Assembly: GCF_901000735.1 (NCBI RefSeq) | Contig: NC_081547.1 | Location: 7,732,193-7,796,192 of the forward strand | Reading direction: 5' to 3' | DNA from: Corylus avellana | Lineage: Eukaryota; Streptophyta; Magnoliopsida; Fagales; Betulaceae | Length of the DNA stretch: 64,000 nt | Part shown: positions 21,854 to 33,024 of the stretch, piece by piece | Position numbering within the stretch: position 1 is the first letter of the stretch | Layout of the letters: the number at the start of each line of letters is the position of its first letter | Notes under the pieces: generated by a model | The model's database searches: none | Told to the model about the DNA's origin: nothing | What the model saw: only the letters and a program-made list of their open reading frames with translations | Made by a program: the position numbers and the translations under genes

Positions 21854-24800
21854 TATTTTTTTTGTGAAGGAATAGAGGTCGGGGAAAATTCTACTTCAAG
21901 GCCTGAATGATCGTGGGCTATACAAGCTCCCAGTCAAGGTCTCTCCTAGTCATCACCTTCATGTGTCACTCCATCCGCCAACCCGTCTTATTCATCTTCT
22001 GTGTCACCCAAATCTGCATCTGCTCATATTGGGGAATGCACATCTCCTCAAAATTGGCACGCACGACTTAGACATCCAGCTTTTCTCATTTGTTTTAATG
22101 TTTTGTCTAGATTTAATTTACCAGTTTCGTCCAATAATCATCTTTTGACAGCTTCATTTTTCTTTGTCCTCAACACGTGTTAATTATCCTCTTGAGTTGA
22201 TATACACTGATGTTTGAGGACCATCTCCTATGTTTTCCACAAATGGCAATAAATTCTATGTTTCTTTTTTAGATGCCTATAGTCGTTATACGTGGTTATT
22301 TCCAATCTCTCACAAAAGTGATGTTTGTTCTATTTTTTTGCAATTTCAAAAATATGTTGAACGATTTTTTAATTCAAAAATAAAAATCATTCAATCCGAT
22401 TGGGGAAGCGAATATCGCTCCCTCAATAAAATTCTCACAAAATTGGGTATCTCTCATTGTCTCTCTTGCCTACACACACACCAACAAAATGGTGTTGTGG
22501 AGCGCAAACATCAACACATAGTCGAAACAGGATTAGCCCTACTCACTCATACCTATGTTCCATTCGAATATTGGGAATAAGCTTTTCAAACTGCGTGTTA
22601 TCTCATTAATCGCATGCCTACACCTCTTTTGGAAAATTCATCTCCATGTGAAATTTTATTTCGAACTTCTCCGGATTACACACTATTACGTATTTTTGGG
22701 TGTGCATGTTGGCCAAATCTTCGTCCATATAATTCTCATAAACTGCAACCTCCATCTGTACAGTGTATTTTTTTGGGTTATAGTATACGTCATAAGGGTT
22801 ATCAATGTCTCAATCTTAAAAATGGTCTTCTTTACATCTCAAGAGATGTTTTCGAAGAAACCATATTTCCCCTCCAAACTCCTTTACCCAATGAAACACA
22901 AAATCCTTCGGATAATACCCATACCTACCCAACACCTCATCCTATTATCCCACAAATTTTATCCCCATTTCCTACGCATGACACACTCTCTCATGCACAC
23001 ATCTCTCCAACTAGAATCCAAAACTCACATGGAAATGCACCTCTAACTAGAATCCAAAACTCACCATCAAGTGAAACACTAGCTGTACCCTTATACTCAA
23101 ACACACCCACATCACCCATAACTTTCTCTCCTAACCATCAATCCTCATCTCTCACGCCACACTCTTACATGCTGCCACTTACACAAACCAACAATCAAGC
23201 CTCCTCTAGTCGTATTGTCCAGCCCGTTAGAAATCCCATGCCCCAAGTACCCGTGCCCCCTACACACACGTCTCCATTGTCTTCACCAATAGCCGAAGCT
23301 CACCCACAGCCTCAATCTGGAAATTTCCAGATTTCTTCTCCTTCATCTGAATCACCCATACCCATCAATACTCTCCCTATGCTCACACGAGCAAAAAATA
23401 ATATCACAAAATCAAAGCTTTTTCCTAATGGATCCACAAAATACTCCTCTCCACATGCTCTCATGGCTGACAGTGCTTTCAATATTATAGAACTCACATG
23501 CTACACTCAGGCATCTATGGACCCTCATTGGAGAACAGCTATGAATTCTGAGTTTGATGCACTCTTACAAAATAATACTTGGTGTTTAGTTCCTGTTTCC
23601 ACAGCCTAGAATTTAGTTGGATGCAAATGGGTATTACGCATAAAAAGGAAGGCAGATGGTTCAATTGATCACTCCAAGGCCCGATTAGTGGGGAAAGGAT
23701 TCCACCAACAAGCTGGAATCGACTACTCAAAGACCTATAGCCCGATAATTAAACCAAAAACGGTACGTTTGGTATTGTCTATTGCAATTTCATCTGGTTG
23801 GTCACTTAGGCAAATTGATATTCAAAATTCCTTTTTACATGGTAATCTATCTGAGGAAGTTTACATGTTACAACCCCCTGGTTATGCTCACCCTTAGTTT
23901 CCCAACTATGTTTGTCGTATTAAGAAAGCCCTCTATGGTCTCAAACAGGCACCAAGGGCCTGGTTCTCTAAACTGAGCAATAAATTACTAAAGTTTGGAT
24001 TTAGAGCTTCAAAATCAAACACCTATTTGTTTATATATAAATCTGCTGCTTGTACTATATATGTTCTTATATATGTTGACGACATAATTATTACTAGCTT
24101 AGTTACTTCAGAAATTGATAATTTACTTCATAGTATGGCATCTGAGCTTGCAGTCAAGGATTTGGGTGAGTTAAATTTTTTTCTAGGCATAGAAGTGGCA
24201 AGGCTACATGATGGTATTCATCTTTCTCAGCATCGTTATATGCTAGACATTTTACAGAGAACAAAAATGGCTGATGTAAAACCTATTTGCACTCTAATGT
24301 CTACTTCAGTTATTTTATCTACCTTTGATGGTGAGGTATTTTCGGATCCCACACCGTACCGAAGTACAATCGGTGCTCTACAATATCTGTCTATTACCCA
24401 ACCCGACATAGCCTTTACAGTGAACAGATTGTCACAGTTCATGCAACTGGCAGGCTACCAAAAGGCTATTGAGATATCAAAAGGAAACTATTCATTTTCA
24501 TTTAAAAATCCAATAGTCCATATCGAATAGACTGCAAGAATTCACTGATGCCGACTGGGCTGGGTGTCAAGACGATCATCGGTCTACAGAAGGGTACTGT
24601 GTCTTCTTGGGAAGAATCTAATTTCATGGAGTTGTAAAAAGCAAGCAACATTGGCTCAGTCAAGTACCGAAGCTGAATACAAGGCACTAGCAAACACAGA
24701 AGCAGAATTATCTTGACTACAATCCCTTTTATGTGAACTGGGGATCACTGTCTCACATCCTCCAGTCTTGTGGTGTGACAACATAGGCTCCAAGTATCTC

Positions 24801-25015
24801 TCATCCAATCCGGTCTTTCATGCTCGAACCAAACATGTGGAAATTGACTTTCAGTTTGTTAGGGATATGGTAGCTTCAAAATCTCTAGACGTTCGGTTTA
24901 ACTCATCCAAAGATCAAGTTGCAGATATCTTCACCAAGCCTTTATCCTCAATCCGGTTTTCAAATCTATGTGATAAGCTCAGAATTGTTACACCCCCACT
25001 GAGCTTGAGGGAAGG
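21854..25015 (+). pseudogene. copia pol (integrase, reverse transcriptase, RNase H), broken
   Basis: Pre-integrase HARLRHPAF near 22060; integrase core at 22230-22580 (VSFLDAYSRYTWLFP, SDWGSEYRSL, NGVVERKHQHIVETG); integrase C-terminal end from 22614 (RIFGCACWPNLRPYN, CIFLGYS). Reverse transcriptase runs at about 23500-24520 ([16 protein letters not shown], then catalytic YVDD at about 24076). RNase H is at 24540-25000 ([35 protein letters not shown]). Stops at 22578, 23607 and 23896, among others, break it. A long serine/proline-rich spacer at 22900-23400 separates integrase and reverse transcriptase. Confidence 0.92.
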
Positions 25016-25258
25016 TGTAAAAGATAAAGACTCTCACAAGATAATCTCCAGTCTTATCTCAACAAACTCAAGATAACAAGCTGCAATTGAAACACTTTAG
25101 ATTAGAATAATTACATATTTGAAATTGTATAGATAGATTACATTATCTTAGAAGAATTTGTACATTTGAATTTGAATTGTAACTCTTCACATTATATATA
25201 TCATCAGCCTATGCTAGATTACAGAAAGGTGGAAAATATTAAATTCTTTGAGTTTACA

Positions 25259-25837
25259 AGACACAGCGAAGACCATGGTTGGGAAGTGCTTAGCCATGGG
25301 TGGGCTTGGTGATAGCTCTCAACACAATTTTTTTTGTTGTTGGTTTTTTGTTTTTTTTTTTTGTTTTTAATTCAAGGGATATAGTTGTACTTTCATATAA
25401 TTTCTATGACGGATCTAGTTTGGTTTTAGCAGTGCTTATTTCAAAACAATCTCCTTTTGGTGGTTATTGTTACTTTCCAATGAGAGTTCAAGAACGGTTG
25501 TAGTTTTGAACATAGCCTCAGCACCAGTCATACGTATGCATGTTTAATTATTTTGTTTTTCCTTAATATTTTGGAATTATTTAATTATTTGTTAGTCACA
25601 CAAAATTCTAAAACTCACTTGCTTAAGATCTTATATTAGATTCTCCAGTAATTAATATTGGTTCATAATATCCGAATATCATCTTATAAATATTGGAAAA
25701 TGGAATACATTGGACAATTATTGCCCTCGGGGTAACAACTTTTTTTGAGAACTAAATAACCGAAGACAAAAGGAAAATATTCAAAGCATGGTCGCAGAAT
25801 CTGAGGCCTTATATTAAAAGTAAATTCATAGCATATG
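25259..25837. other. Spacer of the gene cluster
   Basis: No gene. 25378-25500 is homologous to 6107-6380 and 32760-32880; 25510-25837 resembles 31290-31580 and 34150-34300, the region downstream of the thionin-like genes. Confidence 0.65.
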
Positions 25838-27361
25838 CTAATAGTTCTTCTTGCAGCTGTTGTAGCAGGTTTCCACATAATCCCTTTTAGCTTTGTCTGC
25901 ATGTCACATTAAAAACACACATTAGTATTCAAGAATAGGTGCAAATTTACAAAATCGTATCCTAACAAATACATAAAGATGCAGATTTATAATGGATAAA
26001 TGATTTGTGTCAATAATTTGTCCATATTTCTCTCATATTGTCTTACAAATTCAATAGATCAATCATTAGATTTGTGCGGTCTATTATTAAATTATATGGT
26101 GTCCACATAAGTCTATAAATCTATGAAAAGATATAAAAAATAAAAATAAAAAGTTCTTCAAACTAACAACAGCCGTTTGCGATAAACCCCTACAATGTTC
26201 AAAAGCTACTAAAGTAGCCCATCAAACTACCAAAATGTATTCAAAAGACCACTTATTTTTCATATTCCTATAATACCCATATTCTTTTAACAAATCAAAT
26301 AATAAAATAATTGTAAAAAAAAAAAATTGTTTTTTTTTTTAGAAAAAACCAATGGGAAAATAAATACAAAACAAAATGTTTTTTGGGAATAAATAAATAA
26401 TTAGTCATTGTAGTTGACCTAAATTACAAATTGCTTAATGTCATATGAAAGTAAAATCAAATTAAAGGTTCTTGACATATTCCAAAAAAAAAAAAAACAA
26501 TTTAGTCCTTGGAATCAAATTCCGTAAAAAAAAATTGTTTTTATTCGCCCGTTGATTTTTTTTTATTTTTTTATTTTTTTTTTTTGTATTTTTACAAAAA
26601 ATTTTGGTTTTTTTTTTTACAATTATTTTATTAGTTTATTTGTTAAAATAACAGGGCTCTATCGCAAATGGCTGTTAGTTTGAGAGTTTTATTATTTTTT
26701 TTTATAAATCTAATTATTGATTTGTAAGAAGAGATAAGAAAAATATTGACACAAATAATTTTTCTTTATTATAATATTCTATCCTTAAATATGTATATCT
26801 ACCTGTGCCTAACTTGGTGGGAATTGAGTCAACACAAGCAGAAGCACAATGATGGATGGCAAATGATGATAGGGAAGGGGTTGGAGGGATAGGTGCTGGT
26901 TGACCACCACGGCTGCTGCCACTGTCACCACCGCCGCTGCCACCGCAAGTGAGCTTACTAAACTGCATGCAAAACTGGTAAAGTTGTGGGATGCCTCTCT
27001 TAAGAAAACACGTCAACTCGCATAAGCTATCACAGCCACCGGTGTCTTGTTGTAAGGAAAGGGTTGGAGGGGTAGTTGCTGGTGCTTTCAAAGAAGCATC
27101 AATAGCTATTTGTTATAGTTGACCACCGCCTCCTCCGGGGCAAGTGAGCTTACAAAACTGCATGCAAAGCGTGTAAAGCGCCGGGATGCCTCTCTGAAGA
27201 AAACACCTCAACTCGCATAAGCTATCACAACCACCAATGTCCTGTTGAAGGAAAAAGGTTGAAGGAGAAGGTGCTGGTGTTATCGAAAAAGAGTCATCAG
27301 CTTGTGCTACAACCAGCACAAGCATAGTTACAAAAACAATCATCACTAAAACACTCCTCAT
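25838..27361 (-). pseudogene. Thionin-like gene C, two-module, disabled
   Basis: Exons are complement(26803..27361) and complement(25838..25896). Exon 1 encodes a signal peptide (MRSVLVMIVF), a first module CDSLCELRCFLQRG...CMQFCKLTC, then TAA at 27113-27115, and in the same frame a second module and the CASACVDS segment. Exon 2 is intact and ends with a CxxxC (CYNSC). Gene D has the same plan without the stop. The second module has also lost a cysteine (CMQFSKLTC). The intron is 906 bp because a MULE sits in it, and another MULE sits 16 bases upstream of the TATA box. If translated, the product would be an 82-residue secreted single-module peptide. Confidence 0.82.
26124..26703. mobile_element. 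MULE-type DNA element inside intron of gene C
   Basis: 580 bp flanked by a perfect 9-bp duplication ATAAATCTA (26115-26123, 26704-26712), the size made by Mutator-like transposases. Subterminal inverted repeats pair CAAACTAACAACAGCCGTTTGCG with CGCAAATGGCTGTTAGTTTG. It shares terminal sequence with the Pack-MULE at 27469 and has no coding capacity. Confidence 0.85.
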
Positions 27362-27445
27362 TCTCTTCTATTGCTCTAGCTATTCTCTCGCTGATGACCA
27401 CTTGATGAAATTTTCTATGATGTAGAAGTTGAACACAAATCCATA

Positions 27446-27452
27446 ATTTATA
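27446..27452 (-). promoter_or_regulatory. TATA box of gene C
   Basis: TATAAAT on the minus strand, about 85 bases before the ATG. The MULE at 27469 begins 16 bases further upstream. Confidence 0.7.
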
Positions 27453-27468
27453 GACTTGAAACTCTTTA

Positions 27469-28868
27469 GGGAAAAATATAATTTAGCCCCTCAAACTACC
27501 AGCCATTTGCGATTTAGCCCCTTAATGTTCAAAAAGTAATAAAGTAGCCCCTCAAACTACCAATCAATTGCAATTTGGCCACTCTGTTAGTCATCACAGT
27601 CAAATAGGATGAAAAATTCAATACAACGTCGTTTTGGCAAGGTTAAGTTATTAAAATACCCTTTTGAGACAAAAAAAAAAAAAAAATCAATTTAAAAAAT
27701 GTTCCCAACACGACGTCGTTTTGAGAAAAAAAAAATTAAAAATTAATTAAAAAACGTGGTTTAGGGGTGGCTCGCCAGCCACCCCATGGCCTTTGAAAAC
27801 CGGTGAACCAATATAGCTGCTCCGCCAATTGTCTCGATCCCTCTGGAGCTCCTTCGGTCAAGTCTAAAGCACAAAGTGGAAGAGCTCCTCCGCCGAATAC
27901 AAATAGTTAGGGTTTTCTTCTTTCTTTCTTTTCACTTTGAGTTCAAAATCCAAAAGTCATGTCCAGCCTCCACCGGTCCTCCAGTGGTGCTCCACACAAG
28001 AACAGGCTTCCTCCCCAGGAACTCCTCGACAATCTCTACAAGTTCGTATCACTGCTTTTGTCTCTCTTTGTTTTCTGATTCCTTCACGCGTTGTTTGGTC
28101 GCTGTGAAAATGTTAGAAAACAGTAAAGTCTTCGAGTGTTCTAGAAGATTCGGTTGAATGGACTGTCATTCGGTTTTCGCTCCTTGTGATTTATTAACAA
28201 TTAGAATGTTGCTTGATGCTTGTCACGCGCACAACGTTTTGTTGTGATTTAAGTTTTAGGGTTTAGTATGCTTGTCACTGTATGATAGGAAAACAGAGAG
28301 AGAGAGAGGAGGGAGAGAGAAAATTTGGGAAGAAACCAAAAAGCGTAATCAGAGAAAGAGAGAGAGAGTTTGGGGATTGAAAAATAGAGAGAGTTTGAGA
28401 ATTAAGTTGAAAAAATGGCTGAATTTGTGGAGGAATGAAATTCTAGAGAGAGACTTACGTCTCAATTGAAGATGGGGGTGGCCGGCGAGCCACCCCAGGC
28501 CTGTGGGCTGGCCGCCCAGCCACCCCCATAGGCTTGGGGGTGGCCGGGGGGTGGCCGGCGAACCACCCCTAAACCATTTTTTAATTTGTTTTTTAATTAA
28601 TTTTTTAATTTTCTTTTTCTCAAAACGACGTCACTTTGGGGGCATTTTTTAAATTGATTTTTTTTTTTTCAAAAATGCATTTTAGTAACTTAACCTTGCC
28701 AAAATGACGTAGTTTTGAGTTTTTCATCCTATTTGAAGGTAATGACTAACGGAATGGTCAAATTGCAACTATTTGGTAATTTGAGGGGCTACTTTATCAC
28801 TTTTTTGAACATTAGAGAGCTAAAATGAAAATGACTGATAGTTTGGGAGGCTAAATTATATTTTTTCC
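27469..28868. mobile_element. Pack-MULE, 1400 bp, carrying a DCP2 gene fragment
   Basis: A perfect 9-bp duplication AACTCTTTA at 27460-27468 and 28869-28877, and long terminal inverted repeats: GGGAAAAATATAATTTAGCC at the left, the complement of GGCTAAATTATATTTTTTCC at the right. The repeats extend inwards to GC-rich GGGTGGC...GCCACCCC blocks near 27770 and 28480-28570. The interior (about 27800-28260) is unlike the repeats and holds a host gene fragment. There is no transposase, so it is non-autonomous. It sits in the promoter of gene C. Confidence 0.92.
27959..28045 (+). pseudogene. DCP2: Captured first exon of mRNA-decapping enzyme subunit 2 (DCP2)
   Basis: 29 codons from ATG 27959 include MSSLHRSSSG and RLPPQELLDNL, which I recognise as the N-terminus of plant DCP2, the Nudix decapping enzyme of P-bodies. 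The frame stops being DCP2-like after LYKF, where GTATCA could be the donor of the original first intron; the following T-rich sequence looks like intron. The leader TTAGGGTTTTCTTCTTTC upstream looks like a 5' UTR. The Nudix domain is absent, so this is only a fragment moved by the MULE. Confidence 0.7.
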
Positions 28869-29050
28869 AACTCTTTATAATGAATAAAAGAGTAGTAAAT
28901 GAGTATTGAAGTTTCAGGCATCTTTGTAAATTCTATTAATTCACACAACTTAAGTGAGTGTTGCAATATTCTTATCATTAATGAATACATCATTAAAATA
29001 TTGACAAAGTAATACGATATTTCCACATTCATTTTAGTTTCTTTTAATGT

Positions 29051-30368
29051 TCTTCTTGTTCTTCCTCTTTAGTAAGGACATTGATTGTTTTGCAGCAACT
29101 ATCTTTACAACCAAAATTGATGTCCGGTGAACTAGACTTACTAGAATTTTCACTATCGTAGAGAAAATCACTAGAAGAACTGGTTACTGAAATGTTGTCC
29201 TCATTTTCGCTGGAATCAGTATTTCTTAATTCTAAAATACTGATTAAGTTTTCTTCATCTTCACTTGATATGTTTAACTGTTTGATAGTATTTTTTACGT
29301 TACAATCATTTGCAAAATAACCAAATTTTTCACATTTTAAATATTAGGGTTAATAACTTTTTTGATACCTCGGTTTTAACGTTTTTATTTTTTCCTCCTA
29401 AGTTTTAAAACCAGACAAATCTGGTACCTCGCCTATGGGAAAAGACAAAATCAATACCTCTATTAATTTCATCAGTTCCAATTAACAGAATTTTCACGTG
29501 TCACTCCCACGTGTCGTAAAAATTAAAAATTAAAAAAAAAAAAAAAAAAAAAAGAGAAAATTTTATGCGGTGGCCGGCCACCCCCTTTGGCTTTGGGGTG
29601 GCTCGGCCACCCCCAAGGGCCAAAAAGGAGGTGGCCAAAACCACCCCCTTTGGCCTTGGGGGTGGCTCGGTCACCCCTAGAGGCCATGGGGTGTCTTCAG
29701 CCACCCTCTGCGGCAGGTATGGGGTGGCCAAAGCCACCCTCTTTTTGGCCCTTTGGGGTGGTCGAACCGCCCCAAGGGCCTTGGGAGTGATTTGGCCACC
29801 CCATAAAATTTTAACTTCTTTTTCTTTTAATTTTTGTTTTTTTAATTGTTATTTTTTATTATTATTGTTTTATTTTTTATTTTTAGGACACATGGCGTAT
29901 TATGGAAGTAACACATGGTAATTTCGCTAATTGGGACTGACGAAAACAAACGGAGGTATTGATTTTGTCTTTTTTCATAGGTGAGGTACCAGATTTGTTT
30001 GGTTTTAAAACTTGGGGAAAAAAAATTAAAAAAAAAAAAACGTTAAAACCGAGGTACCAAAAAAGTTATTAACCCTAAATATTTTAATTTGCTCATATCA
30101 ATTTTTTGTTTTCTTTCTCTTTATATTTGACTTTTTGTTTATCCTTACTAGCTTGTTTACTAATTTTCATGTCAATACACATTTTTAATCATTCTTTTTG
30201 GATTGCACTTCTTATGCTTCCATACGTGAGACTATCATAGTCAATTATGGAATTTTCATTACTCAGGACTTGTCTAATCTTATGAGCAAACAGGTTTGGT
30301 AAGCTATTAATGAATTTTTCTTTCCAAAATGGGTTATTACCATCTTCTCTCAACATGACTCTGGTGGT
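29051..30368 (-). mobile_element. Endogenous caulimovirid (pararetrovirus) coat-protein fragment, split by a DNA transposon
   Basis: Minus-strand frames at 30368-30084 and 29338-29051 resemble the C-terminal half of a plant caulimovirid coat protein: a WKEKFINSLPNLF segment, a lysine-rich basic run, a decayed zinc knuckle (only CEKFGYFANDC is left, histidine replaced by tyrosine, first cysteine not seen) and an acidic serine-rich tail. The element at 29346-30075 lies between the two parts. At least two stop codons are visible in the upstream part. No other viral gene is here, so it is a dead fossil fragment. A related Ty3 gag is the alternative. Confidence 0.55.
29346..30075. mobile_element. 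Non-autonomous TIR DNA transposon inside the caulimovirid fragment
   Basis: 730 bp, terminal inverted repeats AGGGTTAATAACTTTTTTG / AAAAAAGTTATTAACCC, running inwards through GATACCTCGGTTTTAACG / CGTTAAAACCGAGGTACC. Flanked by TAAATATT at 29338-29345 and 30076-30083 (8 bp; 9 with one mismatch). The centre is built from GGGGTGGC/GCCACCCC blocks. The long ORFs it contains are by-products of that GC-rich repeat. Confidence 0.85.
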
Positions 30369-31581
30369 GTCAATAATTTGCCAATATTTCTCATGTATTC
30401 TTCTACAAATTCAATTAATCAACCATTAGATTTGTAGAGTTCACCATTGACTTATGTGGAGTTCAATTAAGTCCATAAATTCAATTGTTAATTTGTAAGA
30501 TAAGATTAAAATATATATATATTGATACCAATCATTTCTCAATTGAAAACTATGAGAGGATTGTGACATAATTTAATTACATTTAACTACTTGCATGCTC
30601 GTAAAGACTATTTTTTACTGAAATATGATGGTCAAACTCCAAATCTCAAACTCATTTTCCCAAAAAAACTAAGCTTAGGTAATCCCGGACCCCGGTAATC
30701 TATATTGTGGATTTCTCAATACAATGGAAATATATTTTTTATAAAATTGACGTATGCATGCCTTACAAAAGATTTATTAGAAAAAAATTAGAGATGTTAT
30801 TCATTATTATAAAACTTTTAATTTCTTCCCCAGCAATTTGATCAAACAATCAAAATTTTAATCTCCTTGTCAAATGATTTAGAATAATTTGCCTATTCAA
30901 CGTACTATTCTTGTGATCAAGCTCAAGCTATTCAAAACTTGATAGATCTCACATTTGATGATTCATCTAACTTAAAACTTGAAAAGGCAAACACATGATG
31001 AGTCTATGTTATAACGTTGGGTTGAATTAATTACTCTTGAGTAAAATTCATGATATATATATATACACACATGCGCTTGATTGGTCTTCATGATCAGGGC
31101 GTCTTTTTACAGTTTTGTTGCTATACTTCTTTTTCTTTGTTCATTCCATTTTCATTTCTTTATTTACTGTTTTTATTAAGCAATTAAGAAAACGATAGGA
31201 ATATGCATTAAGCTCGTAACCATAAGTCTCTTGGCAACCTTTATGTAAACGTTTAAAAAAACTGCCAAGATTAAGGTACGTAGTTTTGAACGTACATGGC
31301 CCTAGCACCAGTCATACGTATGCATGTTTAATTATTTTGCTTTTCCTTAATATTTTGGAATCCATTTAATTATTTGTTAGTCACACAAAATTTTAAAACT
31401 CACCTGCTTAAGATCTTAGATTCTTCAGTAGTTAATATTGGTTCAGAATATCCGAATATCATCTTATTAATATTGGAATATGGAATACATTGGACAATTA
31501 TTGCCCTCGGGGTAACAGGAAAATATTCAAAGCATGGTCACAGAATCTGAGGCCTTATTACAACTAAATTTATAGCATATG
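30369..31581. other. Intergenic spacer downstream of gene D
   Basis: No gene seen. 30550-31070 is a diverged copy of 6690-7160 and of 33250-33610, and 31290-31560 of 34150-34300 and 25510-25840, showing the spacer was duplicated with the genes. Confidence 0.7.
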
Positions 31582-32312
31582 CTAATAATTCTTCTTGCAG
31601 TTGTTGTAGCAGTTTTCCACATAATCTCCTTTAACTTTTTCCTCATCTGCATGCCACATAAAAAGCACATATTTGAGTACTCAAGAATAGGTGCAAATTT
31701 ACACAATCGTATATATCCTAACAAATACATAAAGATATGCAAATTTATAATATTGTATCCTTAAATATGTGTATATATACCTGAGCCTAACTTGGTGGAA
31801 ATTGAGTTAGCACAAGCAGAAGTACAATGATGGATAGCAAATGATGATAGGGAAGGGGTTGGAGGGGTAGGTATTGGATGACCGCCGCCGATGGGGCAAG
31901 TGAGCTTACAAAACTGCATGCAAATCTGGTAAAGCTGTGGGATGCCTCTCTGAAGAAAACACCTCAACTCGCATAAGCTATCACAGCCACCGGTGTCTTG
32001 TGGTAGGGAAAGGGTTGGGAGGGTCGTTGCTGGTGCTTTCAAAGAAGCATCAATAGGTGCTTGTTCTGGTTGACCACCGCCCCCTCCGGGGCAAGTGAGC
32101 TTACAAAACTGCATGCAAATCTGGTAAAGCTGTGGGATGCCTCTCTGAAGAAAACACCTCAACTCGCATAAGCTATCACAGCCACCAATGTTTTGTTGTA
32201 CGGAGAAGGTTGAAGGGGAAGGTGCTGGTGTTATTGAAGAAGAGTCATCAACTTGCGCTACAACTAGCACAAGCATAGTTACAAACACCATCATCACTAA
32301 AACACTCCTCAT
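31582..32312 (-). CDS. Thionin-like secreted protein D with two cysteine modules
   Basis: Exons are complement(31781..32312) and complement(31582..31646), 198 residues. Donor GGCTCAG|gtatat, acceptor catgcag. Order: signal peptide 1-20 (ends VVAQ); proline/serine spacer; module 1 CDSLCELRC...CMQFCKLTC; glycine-rich linker and spacer (APIDASLKAPATTLP); module 2 identical in sequence; proline spacer; HHCTSACA; exon 2 with an acidic start (DEEKVKGDYVE) and final CYNNC. Sixteen cysteines in all. The EKV...C...C ending is typical of plant thionin-like proteins. Thionin-like proteins usually have one module, so D would be a two-headed form. It is intact, with a clean TATA box and no inserted element. 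Defence function is inferred only. Confidence 0.88.
31893..31991 (-). repeat. Module 2 repeat of gene D
   Basis: 99 bp identical at every base to 32088-32186, including silent positions. Confidence 0.95.
32088..32186 (-). repeat. Module 1 repeat of gene D
   Basis: 99 bp identical to 31893-31991. Confidence 0.95.
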
Positions 32313-32396
32313 TCTCTTCTATTGCTCTAGCTACTCTCTTGCTGATGATCACTTGATGAATTTTTTTTTGATGTAGAAGTTGAACACAACTCCATA

Positions 32397-32403
32397 ATTT
32401 ATA
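32397..32403 (-). promoter_or_regulatory. TATA box of gene D
   Basis: TATAAAT on the minus strand, about 85 bases before the ATG, in the context CAAGTCTATAAATTATGG. Confidence 0.75.
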
Positions 32404-32529
32404 GACTTGAAACTCTTTGTAATTAATAAGTGAGCAATAAATGAGTATTGAAGTTTCGGGCATCTTTGGAAATTCTATTAATTCACACAACTAAGTGAGT
32501 GTTGTAACATTCTTATCATTAATGAATAC

Positions 32530-32705
32530 GAGTAATGTGGGAGGACAAAGTCTTCCTAGAATCATCTCAAATATGATGTGGCATTTAAAATCACCAATAG
32601 ATCAAAATTCAATAATTGTCATCTCAATTTCAATGGTAATTTTAAATGCCACATCACATTTGGGATAACTCTAGGATGACTCTAGTCCTCCTTATATCAT
32701 TACTC
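32530..32705. mobile_element. Short MULE-type MITE upstream of gene D
   Basis: 176 bp with a perfect 9-bp duplication AATGAATAC (32521-32529, 32706-32714). Terminal inverted repeats GAGTAATG...GGAGGAC and GTCCTCC...CATTACTC; the inner part is also self-complementary (GATGTGGCATTTAAAAT / ATTTTAAATGCCACATC), so it can fold into a long hairpin. Confidence 0.9.
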
Positions 32706-32770
32706 AATGAATACATCATTAATATATTGACAAAGTAATTAATATGATATTTCCAAATCATTTTAGTTTC

Positions 32771-33024
32771 ATATAATTTCTATGGCCGATCTAGTTTAAT
32801 TTTGGCAGTGCCACAATCTCCTTTTGGCGGTGATTGCTGCTTTCCAACAAGAGTTCAAGAAGGGTTGAGAGACCTTTTGAAGTTCTTGTCCCTTTAGAAA
32901 TGGTTGAGAGACCTTTCAAGATTCGTACCTCTTCTTGTACCGCTTTTACTTTGGTTACTACTTCTGCAGTCCATTTCTTGGCTTTTGTCCAATATTCGGA
33001 GGACTTGGTCATTTTTTGACACAT
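32771..33024 (-). other. Cluster-specific relic, possibly a former coding segment
   Basis: A minus-strand frame (77 codons, rich in K, E, S and L, with KAKKWTAEVVTKVKAVQEE) overlaps a stretch also found, more decayed, at 6303-6500 and in part at 25378-25500. In each unit it lies upstream of the thionin-like gene. No family recognised; it may be only a shared spacer. Confidence 0.3.

Larger units (their letters stand above)
20245..25258 (+). mobile_element. Ty1/copia LTR retrotransposon, full length but broken
   Basis: LTRs of 243 bp at 20245-20487 and 25016-25258 differ at roughly nine positions. Primer-binding site TGGTATCAGAGCT (complement of initiator tRNA-Met) directly follows the 5' LTR at 20488. 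The flanks GGACA (20240-20244) and AGACA (25259-25263) are a 5-bp target duplication with one mismatch. Domain order gag, protease, integrase, reverse transcriptase, RNase H is that of copia. Confidence 0.93.

Noticed and set aside
29501..29921. Several long overlapping ORFs on both strands
   Set aside because: They lie in the GC-rich GGGGTGGC/GCCACCCC repeat of a non-autonomous transposon; absence of stops is a composition effect.
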